DNA of 64,000 nucleotides from Daucus carota subsp. sativus (GCF_001625215.2 NC_030388.2:23424558-23488557), one strand, 5' to 3'; positions 46,341 to 58,626 are shown, counted from the stretch's first letter. Notes: generated by a model not told the origin, from the letters alone. Numbers and translations are program-made.

Positions 46341-48129
46341 TTATGTATATTTTCTTTGGATCTAATTTTTTTGATCAAGTATGCGTTTAATTACTCCAAG
46401 AATGATTAAGTTGGGAGTAATTAAAGAAGTCTTTTTTTGTATGCTCAAGTTCTTAGGACTTCATGATTTTTTTTTCTTTTTGAATCATATGTATGATCAA
46501 AAGCATACTTGATTTACAAAACTCCTTTTAGAAAATAATATGAGATCTCGGAGATTGTAAAATATCAATTTTTTTTCTAATTTCGTACACAAACTTTGGT
46601 ATGACCATGTAAAATTAAACTGGAGAAAATGTATGAATGACCAACCACTTTTAGTTGTGACTTTTGAAGTTTAGGATATAAGAAAGCTTCCTTGAATTAT
46701 GTTCAAAATATTCGATATCTTTCCTGAGATAATAAAATCAAGTTAGTTTGGATCGAATGAGCTTTTTTAGCTTCTTCAAAGTCTAGCCAAGATAATAACA
46801 ATAATAAAACTGTTGTTAAACTTTTCTTTTGTAGCTATTCTTTTTCTCCTACACAACACGAAGGTGATAAATGGGAGAATTATGATGCTTTTATAACAAA
46901 TTCGACTCTTTTTCAAATATATCTTTTGTAGAAAATCAGTGCTCGTTAATGCGTTATACCCAATGACTAGTAAAAAAAGCCTTTAACAAACAGTTCGGCT
47001 CGGGAAATTCCTAAAATCCTTTGTCATAGCACGCTATTTTCAGTCAACCTGCGGAAGGCAACTGATTATGACGTAAATAAAGCTCGTTTTGCTACCAATC
47101 ATAATCCATGATCTAATATTTTTGTTTGAAATGTGCCTTATAATTAAGATGCAAAAAACATCTTGTTGGTAACCTAAAAAATAATGAACTTGAAATGAAA
47201 ACATGGAGTGAAAATTAATTTTTATTGGATACAAAACAAGCAAATATAAGGACATAAGTCTCATGTAGACAATAATATAACATAGTAACCAAAAGTCAAA
47301 AAGTCTAGATGTTTAATTCTGATATTTTTCCATAAATTAGTCCAAAGAAAAAAAATCCCAAATGCGTAAGATATTTATGATAAAAAGTAATTATCAATAT
47401 TATGATATTTTTATTTAGATTTAATTTTAAAAAGTACAATAAATCTAATATACTAGTTATCCTCATTATTTTTAACGTTATTGTGATTTGGTATTCTAAA
47501 GTGGAGAATATACTTTATTTTACAGATATGATTGTAAAACTATCAACTGTAGACATATATGCGTTAGCGATTTTACAACTTATATACAAGTGCACGTATT
47601 GTTATAAACGATATCAAAAATTTGTTTCATTCATTTTCTCTAAAAGAAACATATTTCCGTTGATATTTGATGTCTTTTGTGTTCAAGTCATGTAATTGTA
47701 ATGCAAGTAGATTTAGAACATTGCAACTAATGGTTAAAATAATAAAAATATTTGATATTTTGGTAATGTGAAAACAAAATTAGTTGAGAAGATACAGTAA
47801 ATGTATAACATTTACCATTAGTAGCCCACCTAATTTCATTCATGCAAACTATAATTAAATGCGAATGAATTTCTACTTCCTAAACTATAACATAAAATCA
47901 TCAGTTTGGTAGTAGATACTCAACAAATTATAATTATTTTGGCAGTATATACTCAAATTCAGTCTTGACGATGATAATCTTGCATAATTGTTTTAATTTT
48001 CGTATATTCCCCTTTTAAAAAGATATTATCTTCTTCTAAATTCGACTTGTAATAACATGAATTATTGTTATTGAATCTTTAGTTATTTTTATTCACTATT
48101 TAATCTGTTATATATTCCCACATTCCAGC
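46341..48129. other. Intergenic
   Basis: AT-rich. It begins with the other side of the interrupted copia LTR, whose end I could not place. Short frames (for example a hydrophobic one at 47402-47695) have no recognisable features. Confidence 0.4.
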
Positions 48130-48216
48130 CTCATTTGTTCTTCATTCTGTTTTAAATCTCAGAAATACATTTCTCGAATAACAACATTTGTATTCAACAG
48201 ATCTGTCACGTTATCG
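48130..48216 (+). other. Putative non-coding first exon of WIYLD gene copy 1
   Basis: Sequence ending TTATCG/GTATGTCTTC is homologous to the segment ending TTTACG/GTATGTCTTC at 60010 in the second unit; both share TTTCTC.A.TAACAACATT, then GT.TTCAACA before the donor. In each case a matching acceptor (TTTTAG at 50960; ACTATAG at 61109) lies 30 bases before the ATG. Conservation of both splice sites in the two copies supports a 5' untranslated exon with a 2.7-kb intron here. The 5' edge is approximate. Confidence 0.5.
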
Positions 48217-48469
48217 GTATGTCTTCAAATCTTCAACTAATTTCTTGTTTAACACTACATGTTTCTTCTTTTCTTGAATGTGATTATAGTCTTGTTATCT
48301 TGTTTGTTAATTAGTTCACTATTTGATAACAAAATGTACATTTACCCTCTCTTCATATAGAGTAGATTGAAATCCAACTAGATATTCGTGCAATAATTTT
48401 TTCGAGTTTTGGCGATGGTCTTAGTCTCGAGCGTTGGACATTTGAAAAAATTTTGAACTGTATTAAATA

Positions 48470-48750
48470 CTCCCTCCGTCCCTCCCATTTCTTATCAAAT
48501 GGGTTGGGCACGGAGGTTAAGAAATATATATAAAGTAGTGGAAAAGAGGAAGAAAAGTGGGTGAAGTGGTGGGACCCATTGATTTTTAATGTATAAAAAG
48601 AAGATAGTAGAGTAAAAGTAGTGTGAAAAGGAAAGAAAAATGGAGAAATGGTGGGACCCATTAACTATTTTTGGTAAGTTTTGAAATGTAAAGAATTGGA
48701 TGGGACACCCCAAAAAGGAAAGTGTAAAGAAATGGGAGGGACGAAGGGAG
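48470..48750. mobile_element. Stowaway MITE, 281 bp
   Basis: Ends CTCCCTCCGTCCCTCCCA and (reverse complement) CTCCCTTCGTCCCTCCCA, flanked by TA at 48468-48469 and 48751-48752. Same length and subfamily as the copy at 12137-12417, in opposite orientation. It lies in the putative first intron of WIYLD copy 1. Confidence 0.87.
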
Positions 48751-48825
48751 TAACAAATTATGGCCTAAATGTGTCTGAATAAGTAAAGAAAATCATATTT
48801 GGTACTTATTTAGAAGCACTTCGGA

Positions 48826-49473
48826 TAGGGATGGGCATTTACCCCATCCCGCTCGACCCCGAGCCGATCCCCATCCCGTTCGGGTCGAGGATTCAGGGAA
48901 TTTTTCAGGGTCGAGGCAGGGAATGAGGAGAGTTTTGCAAAAAATTCGGGGATCGGGGCGGGGTCGGGGATTCGTGTCTCCCCGCCCCGATCCCCGACCC
49001 CGATTGTATATATATGAAAATAATAATATATTTATATATACTACACTAAATAAATTATTAAAAATAAATATCTCTTATAATACTATTAAATTAAAATAAT
49101 AAATTTTTTTTTATTGATCAATTATTATTATATTGTAATATGAATATATTTATAATTTTAAAATTGTCGTTTATTTATGATATAAATCAATTTTAATATT
49201 AAAAATATGAGATAATATCATTTTTATTAGTATATTATAAATTAGTATTTTGTTTTTTTATTAAAAAATATATTATATATTATAATTTTATATTAAGAAA
49301 TAAATTACCCGAAACCCCGCGGGGATCCCCGTTCCCCGTTCGGGGCGGAGATCGGGGATAAAAAGAATTCTCATTCAGGATTCGGGGCGGGGTCGGGGAT
49401 AGGTATCAAATTCGGAGATCGGGATGGGAATAGCACTCCCCGACCCCGAAATATCCCCCGCGCCCCATCCCTA
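48826..49473. mobile_element. Non-autonomous hAT-type element, CCCGATCCCCG family, 648 bp
   Basis: Ends TAGGGATGGGCAT and (reverse complement) TAGGGATGGGGCG, with 8-bp flanking repeats ACTTCGGA (48818-48825) and ACTTAGGA (49474-49481), one mismatch. GC-rich subterminal CCCCGA arrays surround a very AT-rich core, as in the sister element at 18449-19140. Confidence 0.85.
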
Positions 49474-49481
49474 ACTTAGGA

Positions 49482-50960
49482 GGAGTACAATTATTTCTGA
49501 GGCTAATTCGTTTTTGCCAACATTTTTGAAATGTCCTATATGTGTTTGAATTGGTATTTTTATATATTTCCATCCACACGGGCTTCGGAGCATATTTCTA
49601 TTTCTTAAAAAAAATTCTAGCACACAAATAAAACCTTAGATGCATACTTGTTTCATGTGTTGGTTAATGGCACGTCTAAAGGATATATGTTTTGACATGT
49701 CTTATTTTTAATTATTTTTATATTATACAACTTTTTTAACAATTATATTGAGTATAATATATTTGAATTGTATATACGTGGATAGTATAGATGATTTTTA
49801 AATGTAATTTAATTAGTCTCCAGGTAAGTTTAAATATTAATAACAAAAAAATATTCTATTAAAAATTTAAATTTGGAACTATGGATATAAATAGAAGTAA
49901 AAATCTCATTTATTCGAAGTATTCTAAAATCTAAAATTTTCGAGGAACTGAAAGCTATAAATTTTTTTTCTCTTATCATGCTCTCAAATTGTTTTGTTGA
50001 ACAAAAAAGTAGAACAAAAAGATTTCTCACAATTACTATGCCGGTGTTTGGCACGGGCTTATAAGCCCGGCTTCTGAAATTACAAGTTAGAAGCACTTAT
50101 TTGTATCGTTTGTGTAAGAAGTTAAGAAGTACTTATAAAAAGTTACAAATGCTAGCATTTAGTATGTGTCAATGGACAAGAAAAACTTTTAATTATTTAA
50201 TTTATTTAGGAGTACATGTTTTACTTCAAAGTTTAAATATGTGAAATGGTACTGGTTAGGACAAAGGTTAGATAATCGTGCACTCCAGATTCCGGGAGAA
50301 AAACACTGGGACCCAAAGATCCTCAACTAAAGTTTATAACATAAATCAAGAAATAAAAAAAACTTTTACAAAAAAAGTATTAAAAAACTTCTTTCAAATT
50401 TTAAAATTCCTAAAATTAGCTCTGACCCTTTTAATATAAAGCCGGGCTAACAGTGTAAAAACTTCTATGAGCAATAAAAAATATCCTATCATATATATTG
50501 TTTAATTTTGATTTAATTTAATATGTAATTTTATTGAGTTTTATAATAAAAAATTATGAAAAATGTGAGTAATCAAACAGAGTTTTAAGTGACAGACTGT
50601 AAAGTTGCAGTGCAATGACACATTGTTAGCAAGTTTTGTAATATTACATTAAAATGGTCTGGCTTAATTCATCCCAGTTTACCTTCAGATTTAGAAACTA
50701 ACCCAAATAAGGTTTATAGGAGTGCTTGACAAGACTTAAAGTTAACTCAAAGACTTATTACAGCCGTTGGATGAAGATCAATATACATGTACTTGTGTAT
50801 GCTCAACTGTTCTATATAAATATTTATATAAATTTGTTATATTAGGCATGCAAATGGCTCCTCCTGAGTTCTGTCTCTCTGTCTCTCTCGAGCTCTACTG
50901 CCAAAGTGTTTATTTATGTTCTCACCCCATTTATAGTAACTTCAGTTCCTTGCATTTTAG
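49482..50960. other. Putative first intron / upstream region of WIYLD copy 1
   Basis: No gene is seen. Around 50041-50445 a pair of phrases (CCGGTGTTTGGCACGGGC and AAGCCGGGCTAACAGTG) may be the ends of a further MITE, without a clear target duplication. From about 50640 the sequence is related to the segment at 60870-61110 of the second unit, including a CTATATAAATATTTATA string at about 50811 that could be an alternative TATA box. Confidence 0.45.
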
Positions 50961-50990
50961 AGAGAGAAAAGGTTGCAGAGGGAGAGAAAA

Positions 50991-53900
50991 ATGGCATCCA
51001 GGGGAAGAGGAAGACCAAGAAAGGTTTGGGGTTTTGATATTCTACATGGGTTTTTGGTTTTCTTGATTTTTTTGATTTCTTGAATATTTTTTTTAATTTT
51101 TTTAATTTTTTTTTAGCCTAGGGAGTCCAGGATGGATGCAGCAGTGGACAAAATGGTGACGTTTGGGTTTGAGGAGAAAGATATCAAGGAGACTGTGAAG
51201 GAGCTGTTAACGGTTTGATGCTTACTTCTTGTTTTTTTAAAGATTTTTGTTGATTTATTGTGTAAGAATGTGTACCCGTTTGTGTATTTGAGTGTTTTGT
51301 AGTGAAAAACATTAGTATGTATGTGCTTTTTTATTTGGGGAATGTTTGATAATGTCATTGTTTTGTTGAGATTCTTTCTTGGTTTATTGTGAAATTTGAT
51401 CCCTTGTGTGAGAGTATTTTGCAGTGTAAAACAGTGGTGTGTATGCGATTTTATGTTTGTTTTGCACTTGCCCTTGTGATCAGGAGGGCTTTGATTTTGG
51501 AAAATTTTAGATATCAAAAGGGGCTGATGTTGTACTTTTTGGTGGGAATTATTACTGATTTTAGGTCTATGGTGGTGGACCTGAAGCTTGGCCTGTTATT
51601 GAAGATGGCTGTTATAGTATGCTTCTTGAAATTCTTTTAAGCAAGAATTTAGAGAAAGATGAAGGCGGGCCAAGTCAGACCCGAAATGAAGAGGGAACAA
51701 ATGGACTTGAAGAGACAATGGTAATATATACTGTCCTTAAAAAATGTGTGAAGTATACATTTTTGATTTTGCCAATAATTTATATATATACCGATGATTA
51801 AGGGGATAATATAATCTTTATTATCTTAGGGGATCAGTCTTCATTAGTTTATGTCTGAGGTGTTAGATTGTTGGGATAATGGATGTCTAGAGGATAAGTT
51901 CATCAATTATCAGTAACCAAGACATGCCAACAGTAATTTTACGGAGTTGAAATATTGTGTTTATGACCATTAGCAATATGGTGTATGTTTGTGTGAAGTT
52001 TGTGGAATACACTGTTAATCAGCCCATTGTTAGCAATTTGTTCTTTATAGTGCCAAAGTTCTGTTATACGTTGTTGTGCTAGGTGATTCTGCCAATACTC
52101 CATACTCTAGCTTTAACTGTGTCCTCTTCTATGTATTTCTACTAGAAATGTAATGCCTAAGTGATGACTGGATATTGGGTTTTGCATGTGTACTAGTATA
52201 ACCAATCACTTATTTATATTTGTGATAGCTTATTGTTTTAACATTTATCTTGTCATCAAAAGATAGCCATGTAAGCTAGAATTTATGAGAACAGAGTACA
52301 ATATCTCCCTTTCCATTCCTAGCGTTCTTTATACAGCCATGCAGTTAATATAGTCCTCGCCCTGCGTCTTCACATATAATGTTGTACATGATGTAATCTG
52401 ATCTTTTTCCTACTTATTACTCTGGTTCAACTGTACGAACTACTGAGGATTTAGATGATATATATAGGCCTGCTACTATAGAAAAAGTAAAGCACAAATT
52501 ATGTGCTAAGTGGATCTACTGTAAACTGTTTATGCTTGATTTTAAGCTTGAAGTAAAATTGAAACTAGAGAAGTCTAAGATCAAGTTGTACATGGTATGA
52601 ACAAGTGTACACCGCCTTATATCCTGATGATTATGTCGTGACAGCACAAAACAACAACAAACACAGCCAATTTGAGTGTTGAATTTTGATTTAACTATAT
52701 ATATTGGATCGAGATGAAGATGGAGACAATGCAGCCAAGAAACCAGCTATAGGTTCCTTTATAAGTCAACAGTCCAATACTGCCTACTGAAGTTTTACAA
52801 ACTCTAGCTTTTGTTAATCCCAGAAAAGATTTTGTTGCACAGGGCAATGAATTGTTTAGGAAATGATTTATTGCAAATTCAATTGTATAGAATCCAATAC
52901 TAATTTTAATATTTACCTTTGACTTGAGTTGAGTACACTGACTGATTGTCATTATCATTCCTATAACTCTGTTTGACACTCTTCGTCATGAAATATTTGA
53001 ACCTTGATCTTTTGCTAAGCATCAGACCTGGGCATTGGTTTGGATTTTTAGAGGTCTTCAGGTTAGTACATCAATTCTCAGCAACCAAGAAACCAGCAAT
53101 AAAATTTAGTATGGTATGTGTTCATGTGTAGTCTTTGGGATGTATTAATTACTCCCTCCGTCCCCTTTTACACGTCCATTTTCAAAATAAGTTGTCCCTA
53201 TTTACATGTCCATTTACAATTTTAAAACAAATTTAATGATAGTTTTTCAGATCTATCCTCATAATTTGTAGTATTTCCAAGTCTTGACTTATTAAAAATT
53301 TGGTTGAATTCAAGTTTTCAAGACATTAATTAGGGGTATTCCATCATTTTCAAGGCATTAGTTAGAGGTATTCAAGAAAAAAGTTAACATAATCAATTCT
53401 TCCTTGGTATGTGTGTTTTTTCCAAAATGGACATGTAAAAGGGGACGGAGGAAGTATTGTTTATCAACCCGGTAATAGCCTTTTCTTTCTAGTGCCATGG
53501 TTCTGTTTAGCATCTGTTATTATGAAATATTTTGATCTTGATCTTTTGTTTAGTATTTGACCAACTCCTTTTACTTATCACTCGTTTTCATTGCTATGCT
53601 AGATGATTGTCTGTCCATATTCCATACTTTAGCTTAAACTTGCATCGTCCTCTATGTAGTACTATTAGGAATGTCGTGTCTGGGTGATGCCTAGGAGGGT
53701 CGTAGTTTTTCATGCCTACAAGTTTAATAATGACATTGTATAATTATTTCTTTTGTTAGCACTTGTGTTATTATTGACATGATATTCTAATCCACCCTTT
53801 TCCATGTATGATAGACTAGGAGTCTGGGGATAAAGCCCCTTTAACGTCTATTGCTGTTCATTACTCTGGTTAACCAACTAAATATTTACTGAGGAGTTAC

Positions 53901-56168
53901 ACGTTCTAAACTGTTAATGCTTGTTGAACCTTTGAGTGTAGATGGTAGGGAGAAGTCTGATGTCCCACGAGCCTATGCATGGTATTAACAAGTCCACATC
54001 AATTAATATATTAACTTCGTAATGCAGCTAATCTAAGTGTTAATTTGATCTCATCTATAGATTTGCTTGTATGATTTTAATGTGTACTTGTCAAAGTTGC
54101 TTCATCAACATTCACCCACAGTCTGGTATTTGCTCGTGTCCTTTTTCATACAACTTTGACAAGTACAACTTTAGCTTATTGGAGTCCTCCAACTTCAGCT
54201 TTCGTTCATTTCAGATTAGTTTTTTTTTCCTTTTGTATAATTAGCGTTTGACAAATCCTTAGAAATTATGTACTTACGTGTATTTTTACTAGTTTCTTGA
54301 ATATAATAGTTTACTTGTTTGTTTATTGAGATTGCCTTATCGCTTATTGTTTATGTTGACTCAACTATGAGTTTATTGATTTTCCTTTATGTTTTCAGTA
54401 TGGATGGTGGAGAGTGGTCCGAGATTACTAAGATAAAGTTGTTATACAATGACTTATATATTTATATTTTCCGGCAACATCACAAAACAACCGAAGAACA
54501 CAGTCAGTTTAGGTGTTTAGTTGATTCAACTATGAGTTGATCACTACTTTATTATGTAGTGCACACTTGAAAGTTACCACATAAAGTCCACAGCCCTCCA
54601 ACTTTGCCTTCACTCTCGTATTTCACATTAAATTCAACGTATGCATCATATAGGAGTTATGACCACAGCTTATGTAAATCCCGGGTTATATTTTCAGTCA
54701 AACAGAAAGTAAATTTGTAACATATAATTTAATACAAATCTCACTGTATACTGCACTGGGTTCTTACCAAGTTAAATTATTAATTGTTACTTAACTAGAA
54801 TTAAGATGAGGACCTATTTCAAAGCATTGTCTGCTTCAAAAGGCCGTGAAAAGATTGCCAACTTGTGATATGGACTGAGATAGTTCTCAGTTACAGTGAA
54901 GTGTTCTGCAGTGGACCTCATACATTGTAAGCATCAGTCGGTGTTGTGTCATTGATTTTCATGTCATCTTCATTAATTTTATCAGTCTGTGTTGCGTCAT
55001 TGATTTTCATGTCATCTTCATTAATTTTATGTCATCTGCAAAATTCTCCCTGTTAGCATGTTCATTATGTGCCTTTAAGCTACTACTACCGGGTGGATCT
55101 CAGTGATAAAATTTAAGGGGAGCACGTTTTTTAAATGGCAAAAAGCATTATTTGTCATTTCTTATAATGATATCAGATATACATAACATCACAAGTAGAG
55201 TATCTAATATAATTAGCTGTCTTCTGTTTTGAACCTTTGCCTCTGTTTTAATTTCTTACAAAATCCAAGCGGCACTTTTTTCTTCAAGGGGATGGCAGCT
55301 CATCGTTGTTAGCTGATTGCTTCTCCCTGGAAACACTTATATTTTTAGTTTGTATGATATATGATGAACTATAGCTACTACTGTATCGCCTGAATATATA
55401 AAATTTTGTCTCTAATCATGAAGACATATATGTCTTAGGTTATGATTTTTACACTTATTGCTGTGACAAATTTATTACGATAAATTAAATTGGCAAGTAT
55501 CAACCTTTGTGCATATGATTGCTTTTTGTAGGCCGCTGGACTGGGGAATACTACACCATTAGGTGATACGGATCCTGCAAATGATGACGCGGAACAGTAT
55601 ATGGATACTACACCCGTAGGTAGTACTGAGCCTCGACATGATGCTGAACCGCCTTTTTCCGACATCACTGATAATGCATCGGGAACTGAGAACACAGGTA
55701 CACAATAAGATTCTCATTATCATCTCAATTATAAAAAATAGGTAAAGTTTATGTCTCACCTATTTGTAGGATACAGAGTTATTGACTTTATGGTAAAACA
55801 ATTTGAGTACATAAATGACAGTATAGCTATACATATGTCTTGTGGTTTGAATACCAAAATACTTAAGTTGCAGAATGTAGCGAGATATTGGTTTTTACAT
55901 ATCAAATAATTAGAATGATGTTCTTGGTGCAGGTATGGAAGAGTTTCGTGGAGGGGTTAACCTCGAAAATACTGAGACCAACCTACCCCCAGCCATCCTC
56001 ACTCCACAACCACCTGTCAACACTATTCCAAAGAAACCACGCAGGCCTTGTTACGGGTGGATCAGTGAAGACGAAGAGGAAAATGATGGCATTGTGCATC
56101 TCCCTGCCAGAGTACCAGGGAAAACTGTACGAAAATCTAGATGGGATGTTGGACCAAATGATATATAA
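50991..56168 (+). CDS. WIYLD-domain protein, copy 1
   Basis: Five exons (50991-51023, 51117-51212, 51565-51720, 55532-55697, 55933-56168) give 228 residues. The N-terminus is a basic MASRGRGRPRK (AT-hook-like GRGRPRK). Residues about 12-75 form the plant WIYLD domain: SRMDAAVDKMVTFGFEEKD, KETVKELL, then VYGGGPEAWPVIEDGCYSML. WIYLD is a three-helix ubiquitin-binding module known from the N-terminus of SUVR-type histone methyltransferases; here there is no SET domain. The middle is acidic and low-complexity; the C-terminal part has a conserved block IPKKPRRPCYGWISEDEEE and ends KSRWDVGPNDI. A nuclear, chromatin-linked role is inferred from the AT-hook-like start and the family. Intron 3 is 3.8 kb, much longer than in copy 2 (0.6 kb), because of internal duplications and a Stowaway. 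A splice path from a non-coding exon at 48216 is likely. Confidence 0.85.
53152..53454. mobile_element. Stowaway MITE, 303 bp
   Basis: Ends CTCCCTCCGTCCCCTTTTAC and (reverse complement) CTTCCTCCGTCCCCTTTTAC, flanked by TA at 53150-53151 and 53455-53456. It lies in intron 3 of WIYLD copy 1 and has no counterpart in copy 2. Confidence 0.88.
54941..55030. repeat. 48-bp tandem repeat, two units
   Basis: GTGTTGTGTCATTGATTTTC begins unit 1 at 54941, and GTGTTGCGTCATTGATTTTC begins unit 2 at 54989; both continue ATGTCATCTTCATTAATTTT. Located in intron 3 of WIYLD copy 1. Confidence 0.9.
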
Positions 56169-56589
56169 ACCTCAGCTACATCCATTCAGGAATTTTTTTA
56201 TGGTTTTTGTTTTCTATCATGTCTTGGAAGTTGTTTCTACATTTTTAGTGAGAAAACCCATGAATGGCTAGTTCTTATGATTAATGTAGAAGTATAACTT
56301 GGAGCAAAGTTCTCAAATAACCGCATTTCATATGGTAAACTTTCAGCATCATTTTGAAGATTTTCTTAATGTGTTTCTTCCTATTTTTTCAAGAGAAGTT
56401 TTCTTTTCAAATTCAGTGGCAAGTTTGATTTTATATCAGGATGGCTTTGTGGTATAAACCAGGGTATTGGTTATATCTGCGGCCTTAGTTCTATCATTCT
56501 GTTAAATGCATAAAATTGTTCATAGCTAAATGCTTACATGAATCCAGGTTCCATGAATCCCGACTTCTAGCTGCTACCTTGAAGTGGAA

Positions 56590-56890
56590 AAAAAAAACCG
56601 ATCAACTAGCTCTGTCGGCCTTCAAAGCAAAGATTTTTCATGATCCTCGACGATCTTTTAGCTCATGGAATAGATTTTAACATTTCAGGAGATTGCCAAG
56701 GTCAGCAAGTTGAAACGAGTTCTTCTTTCTAACAAGAAACTTTCAGGGAACCTTCTATGTTGGATGAGATACATTTCGAAAATAATGAATTAAACTGAAC
56801 TATTCCTCCTGGTTTTGGGAATTTCCAGTGCTAGTCTTCTTAGATTTGTCTCAGAATGACCTTAGTGAAACTATACCGACAATCCACATA
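56590..56890 (+). pseudogene. LRR receptor-like kinase remnant, unit 1
   Basis: A frame reads TDQLALSAFKAKIFHDPRR then SFSSWNRF and stops; this is the N-terminal cap of a leucine-rich-repeat receptor kinase (subfamily XII style). Further pieces in other frames read KLKRVLLSNKKLSGNL and VFLDLSQNDLSETIPT. Stops and frame changes lie between them, and no kinase domain follows. A homologous remnant lies downstream of WIYLD copy 2. Confidence 0.75.
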
Positions 56891-56899
56891 TGACATTTC

Positions 56900-57763
56900 A
56901 CCTTTTTCTGTTCCAGTTATATATTTCACATGCAGGGACGAAGCCACACGTAAAACTCGCGATCGGTGGGAGTCTGGGACCAATTCAAAATAATATTAAA
57001 AATATGTTGATATAAATTAAATCTATGAAATAATTTACATAAAATTCAAATATCCTGCGTTCGTTTGAATCATGAAATCTCGAAATTCATCTATTAAATT
57101 CTCAGTATTATAAAGAAAAAAGTAAATTAAATCTTATATGCAGTATATTTAACTGTTAGGAAGGGGGGCCAGACCTAAAATTCTATATTCTTTAACAGAA
57201 AAAATAATATATATAATAAAACATTAGATGAATTTAATGTTTTTGAAATCCGTTAAATTATATTTAATAATATAATGATAATAATTAGACATATAGATTA
57301 AAATAATCATACTTATATTATGTATTATTTTTTTTTGACAGTTATATTATGTATTAACTAATTAGGTGTGTTACCACTTATTATCTTGACTCGAACTTTC
57401 ATATTTTCTAATAATAATATTCATAATTAACTTTAGTTCCAAGTTATTAATTTCTTTTGTGAAACGAGAAATAACTCCTAATTAATTATAATATAGACCG
57501 ACAATATCTCTCAACAATTCACTTTATATTCGGAATCTATCCTAACACAAATATGATTAAAAGATAAAATTAACTAATTCAAAACGAAAAAAATATATGT
57601 ACTGAGTTTTAAATAATCCGGGCTATTTAACTAGAGGCGACAGAGGAGAACACTTCTATATTTTAAATTTAGTATAATTAAAAGTTATGAGGCGACGGTA
57701 AAAGATGGAGCACAATAAAAAGGTAATATACACGATTGCATTCCTTGACTCGATAAAAGGGCT
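56900..57763. other. Intergenic
   Basis: AT-rich, no gene visible. Confidence 0.45.
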
Positions 57764-58275
57764 CTGATATTATTTTTAAGACTCTTAAAAGTTAAGGATG
57801 AAATTATTTTGAAAGCATGGTGATTTAATTTTGAAGGTTTTTAGATGATTTTATTTTGAAAGTTTTTAGGAGTTAATTATGATTTTATTTTAAAGCCCTT
57901 AGAAGATAATGGTGATTTTATTTTGAACTTCCTTAGAAAGCAAGGAACAGGCCACCCCTTAGGAGTTAAAGTAATTTAGATAATTTTATATTGAAGGCCT
58001 TTAAGAAGTTAGTAAGGGTGATTTTATTTTGAAAATCCTTTAAATTTTTAAAGTCTTACGAGCGACTATTTTGAAGACCCTTAAGAATTAAGAGTGATTT
58101 TAATTTGGAGGCAAAAATGATTGCATTTTGAAGGCCCTTAGAAAATAAGAGTGATATTATTTTGAAGACCTTTATTAATTAAGTGATATTATTTTGAAGG
58201 CTCTCAGGATTTATTTTGAAGGTCGTCAAGAGTTAAGGGCGATATTATTTTGAAGGCGCTTAGGAGTTAAGGAAA
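57764..58275. repeat. Degenerate minisatellite, units of about 30-50 bp
   Basis: The phrase (G)TGATTTTATTTTGAAGGCCCTTAGGAGTTAAG in shortened or mutated forms recurs about a dozen times: ATTTTGAA is followed each time by a variant of GCCCTTA and AGTTAAG. Unit lengths vary, so it is an old, drifting tandem array. Confidence 0.75.
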
Positions 58276-58354
58276 GCCCTGAGGATTAATAATATTTTGT
58301 AGATTACAGGGATGGCTCTGTTACTTGATGTGTCTCTATTGCTCACTAAGAAGA

Positions 58355-58626
58355 TCGAAGGGATTGCTCAATTGGTTAAGGAGGGAATTTCTATCCTCTT
58401 GGTCACGGGTTCGAATCCTAAAATGAGAAGAGTTTGTGATTATGCCTCCTAGACCAAAACTTGTCGCTTAAGTGCAATTTACCTGATTCACGTGATTTGC
58501 AAGATACTGCGTCAGCTCGTAGGTTTATCCGGTGCGCATCCGAAGGATAGTGGCTTGCAGGTTCCTATGCGTCAGCTCGTAGGTTTATCCGGTGCGCATC
58601 CGAAGGATAGTGGCTTGCAGGTTCCT
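58355..58626 (+). mobile_element. tRNA-derived SINE with duplicated tail
   Basis: RNA polymerase III promoter boxes are visible: an A box at 58364-58375 (TTGCTCAATTGG) and a B box at 58408-58418 (GGTTCGAATCC). The 3' part reads GGTTTATCC then GGTGCGCATCCGAAGG and GGCTTGCAGGTTCCT, similar to the tail of known plant SINE families. A tRNA gene is ruled out by the 44-base spacing without a cloverleaf. The tail unit is repeated once (58509-58566 and 58569-58626). The 5' edge is approximate. Confidence 0.75.
58509..58626 (+). repeat. Perfect 60-bp tandem duplication in the SINE tail
   Basis: GCGTCAGCTCGTAGGTTTAT starts both units, at 58509 and 58569; the 58 shared bases after each start are identical, so the duplication is recent. 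Confidence 0.95.

Larger units (their letters stand above)
51721..55531 (+). repeat. Internally duplicated 3.8-kb intron 3 of WIYLD copy 1
   Basis: Segments near 51880-52260 and 53060-53720 are related: both contain a form of CATCAATT.TCAG.AACCAAGA, AGTGCCA..GTTCTGTT, then CCATACT.TAGCTT..ACT and, later, AA.GT..TG.CT..GTGATG. Fragments near 52660, 54030 and 54500 repeat A..TAGTG/AGTTTAGGTGTTTA-like phrases, suggesting a third, shorter copy. Copy 2 of the gene has only one version of this sequence. Confidence 0.6.

Noticed and set aside
47402..47695. A 97-codon hydrophobic frame
   Set aside because: AT-rich sequence, rich in Ile, Tyr, Phe and Lys, as expected by chance; no homologous counterpart in the second duplicated unit.
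57764..58275. A CRISPR-like array
   Set aside because: Units differ in length and sequence, spacers are not unique, there are no cas genes and the host is a plant. It is a degenerate minisatellite.
58364..58418. A tRNA gene
   Set aside because: A and B boxes are present but no cloverleaf can be drawn, and the sequence continues into a SINE tail.
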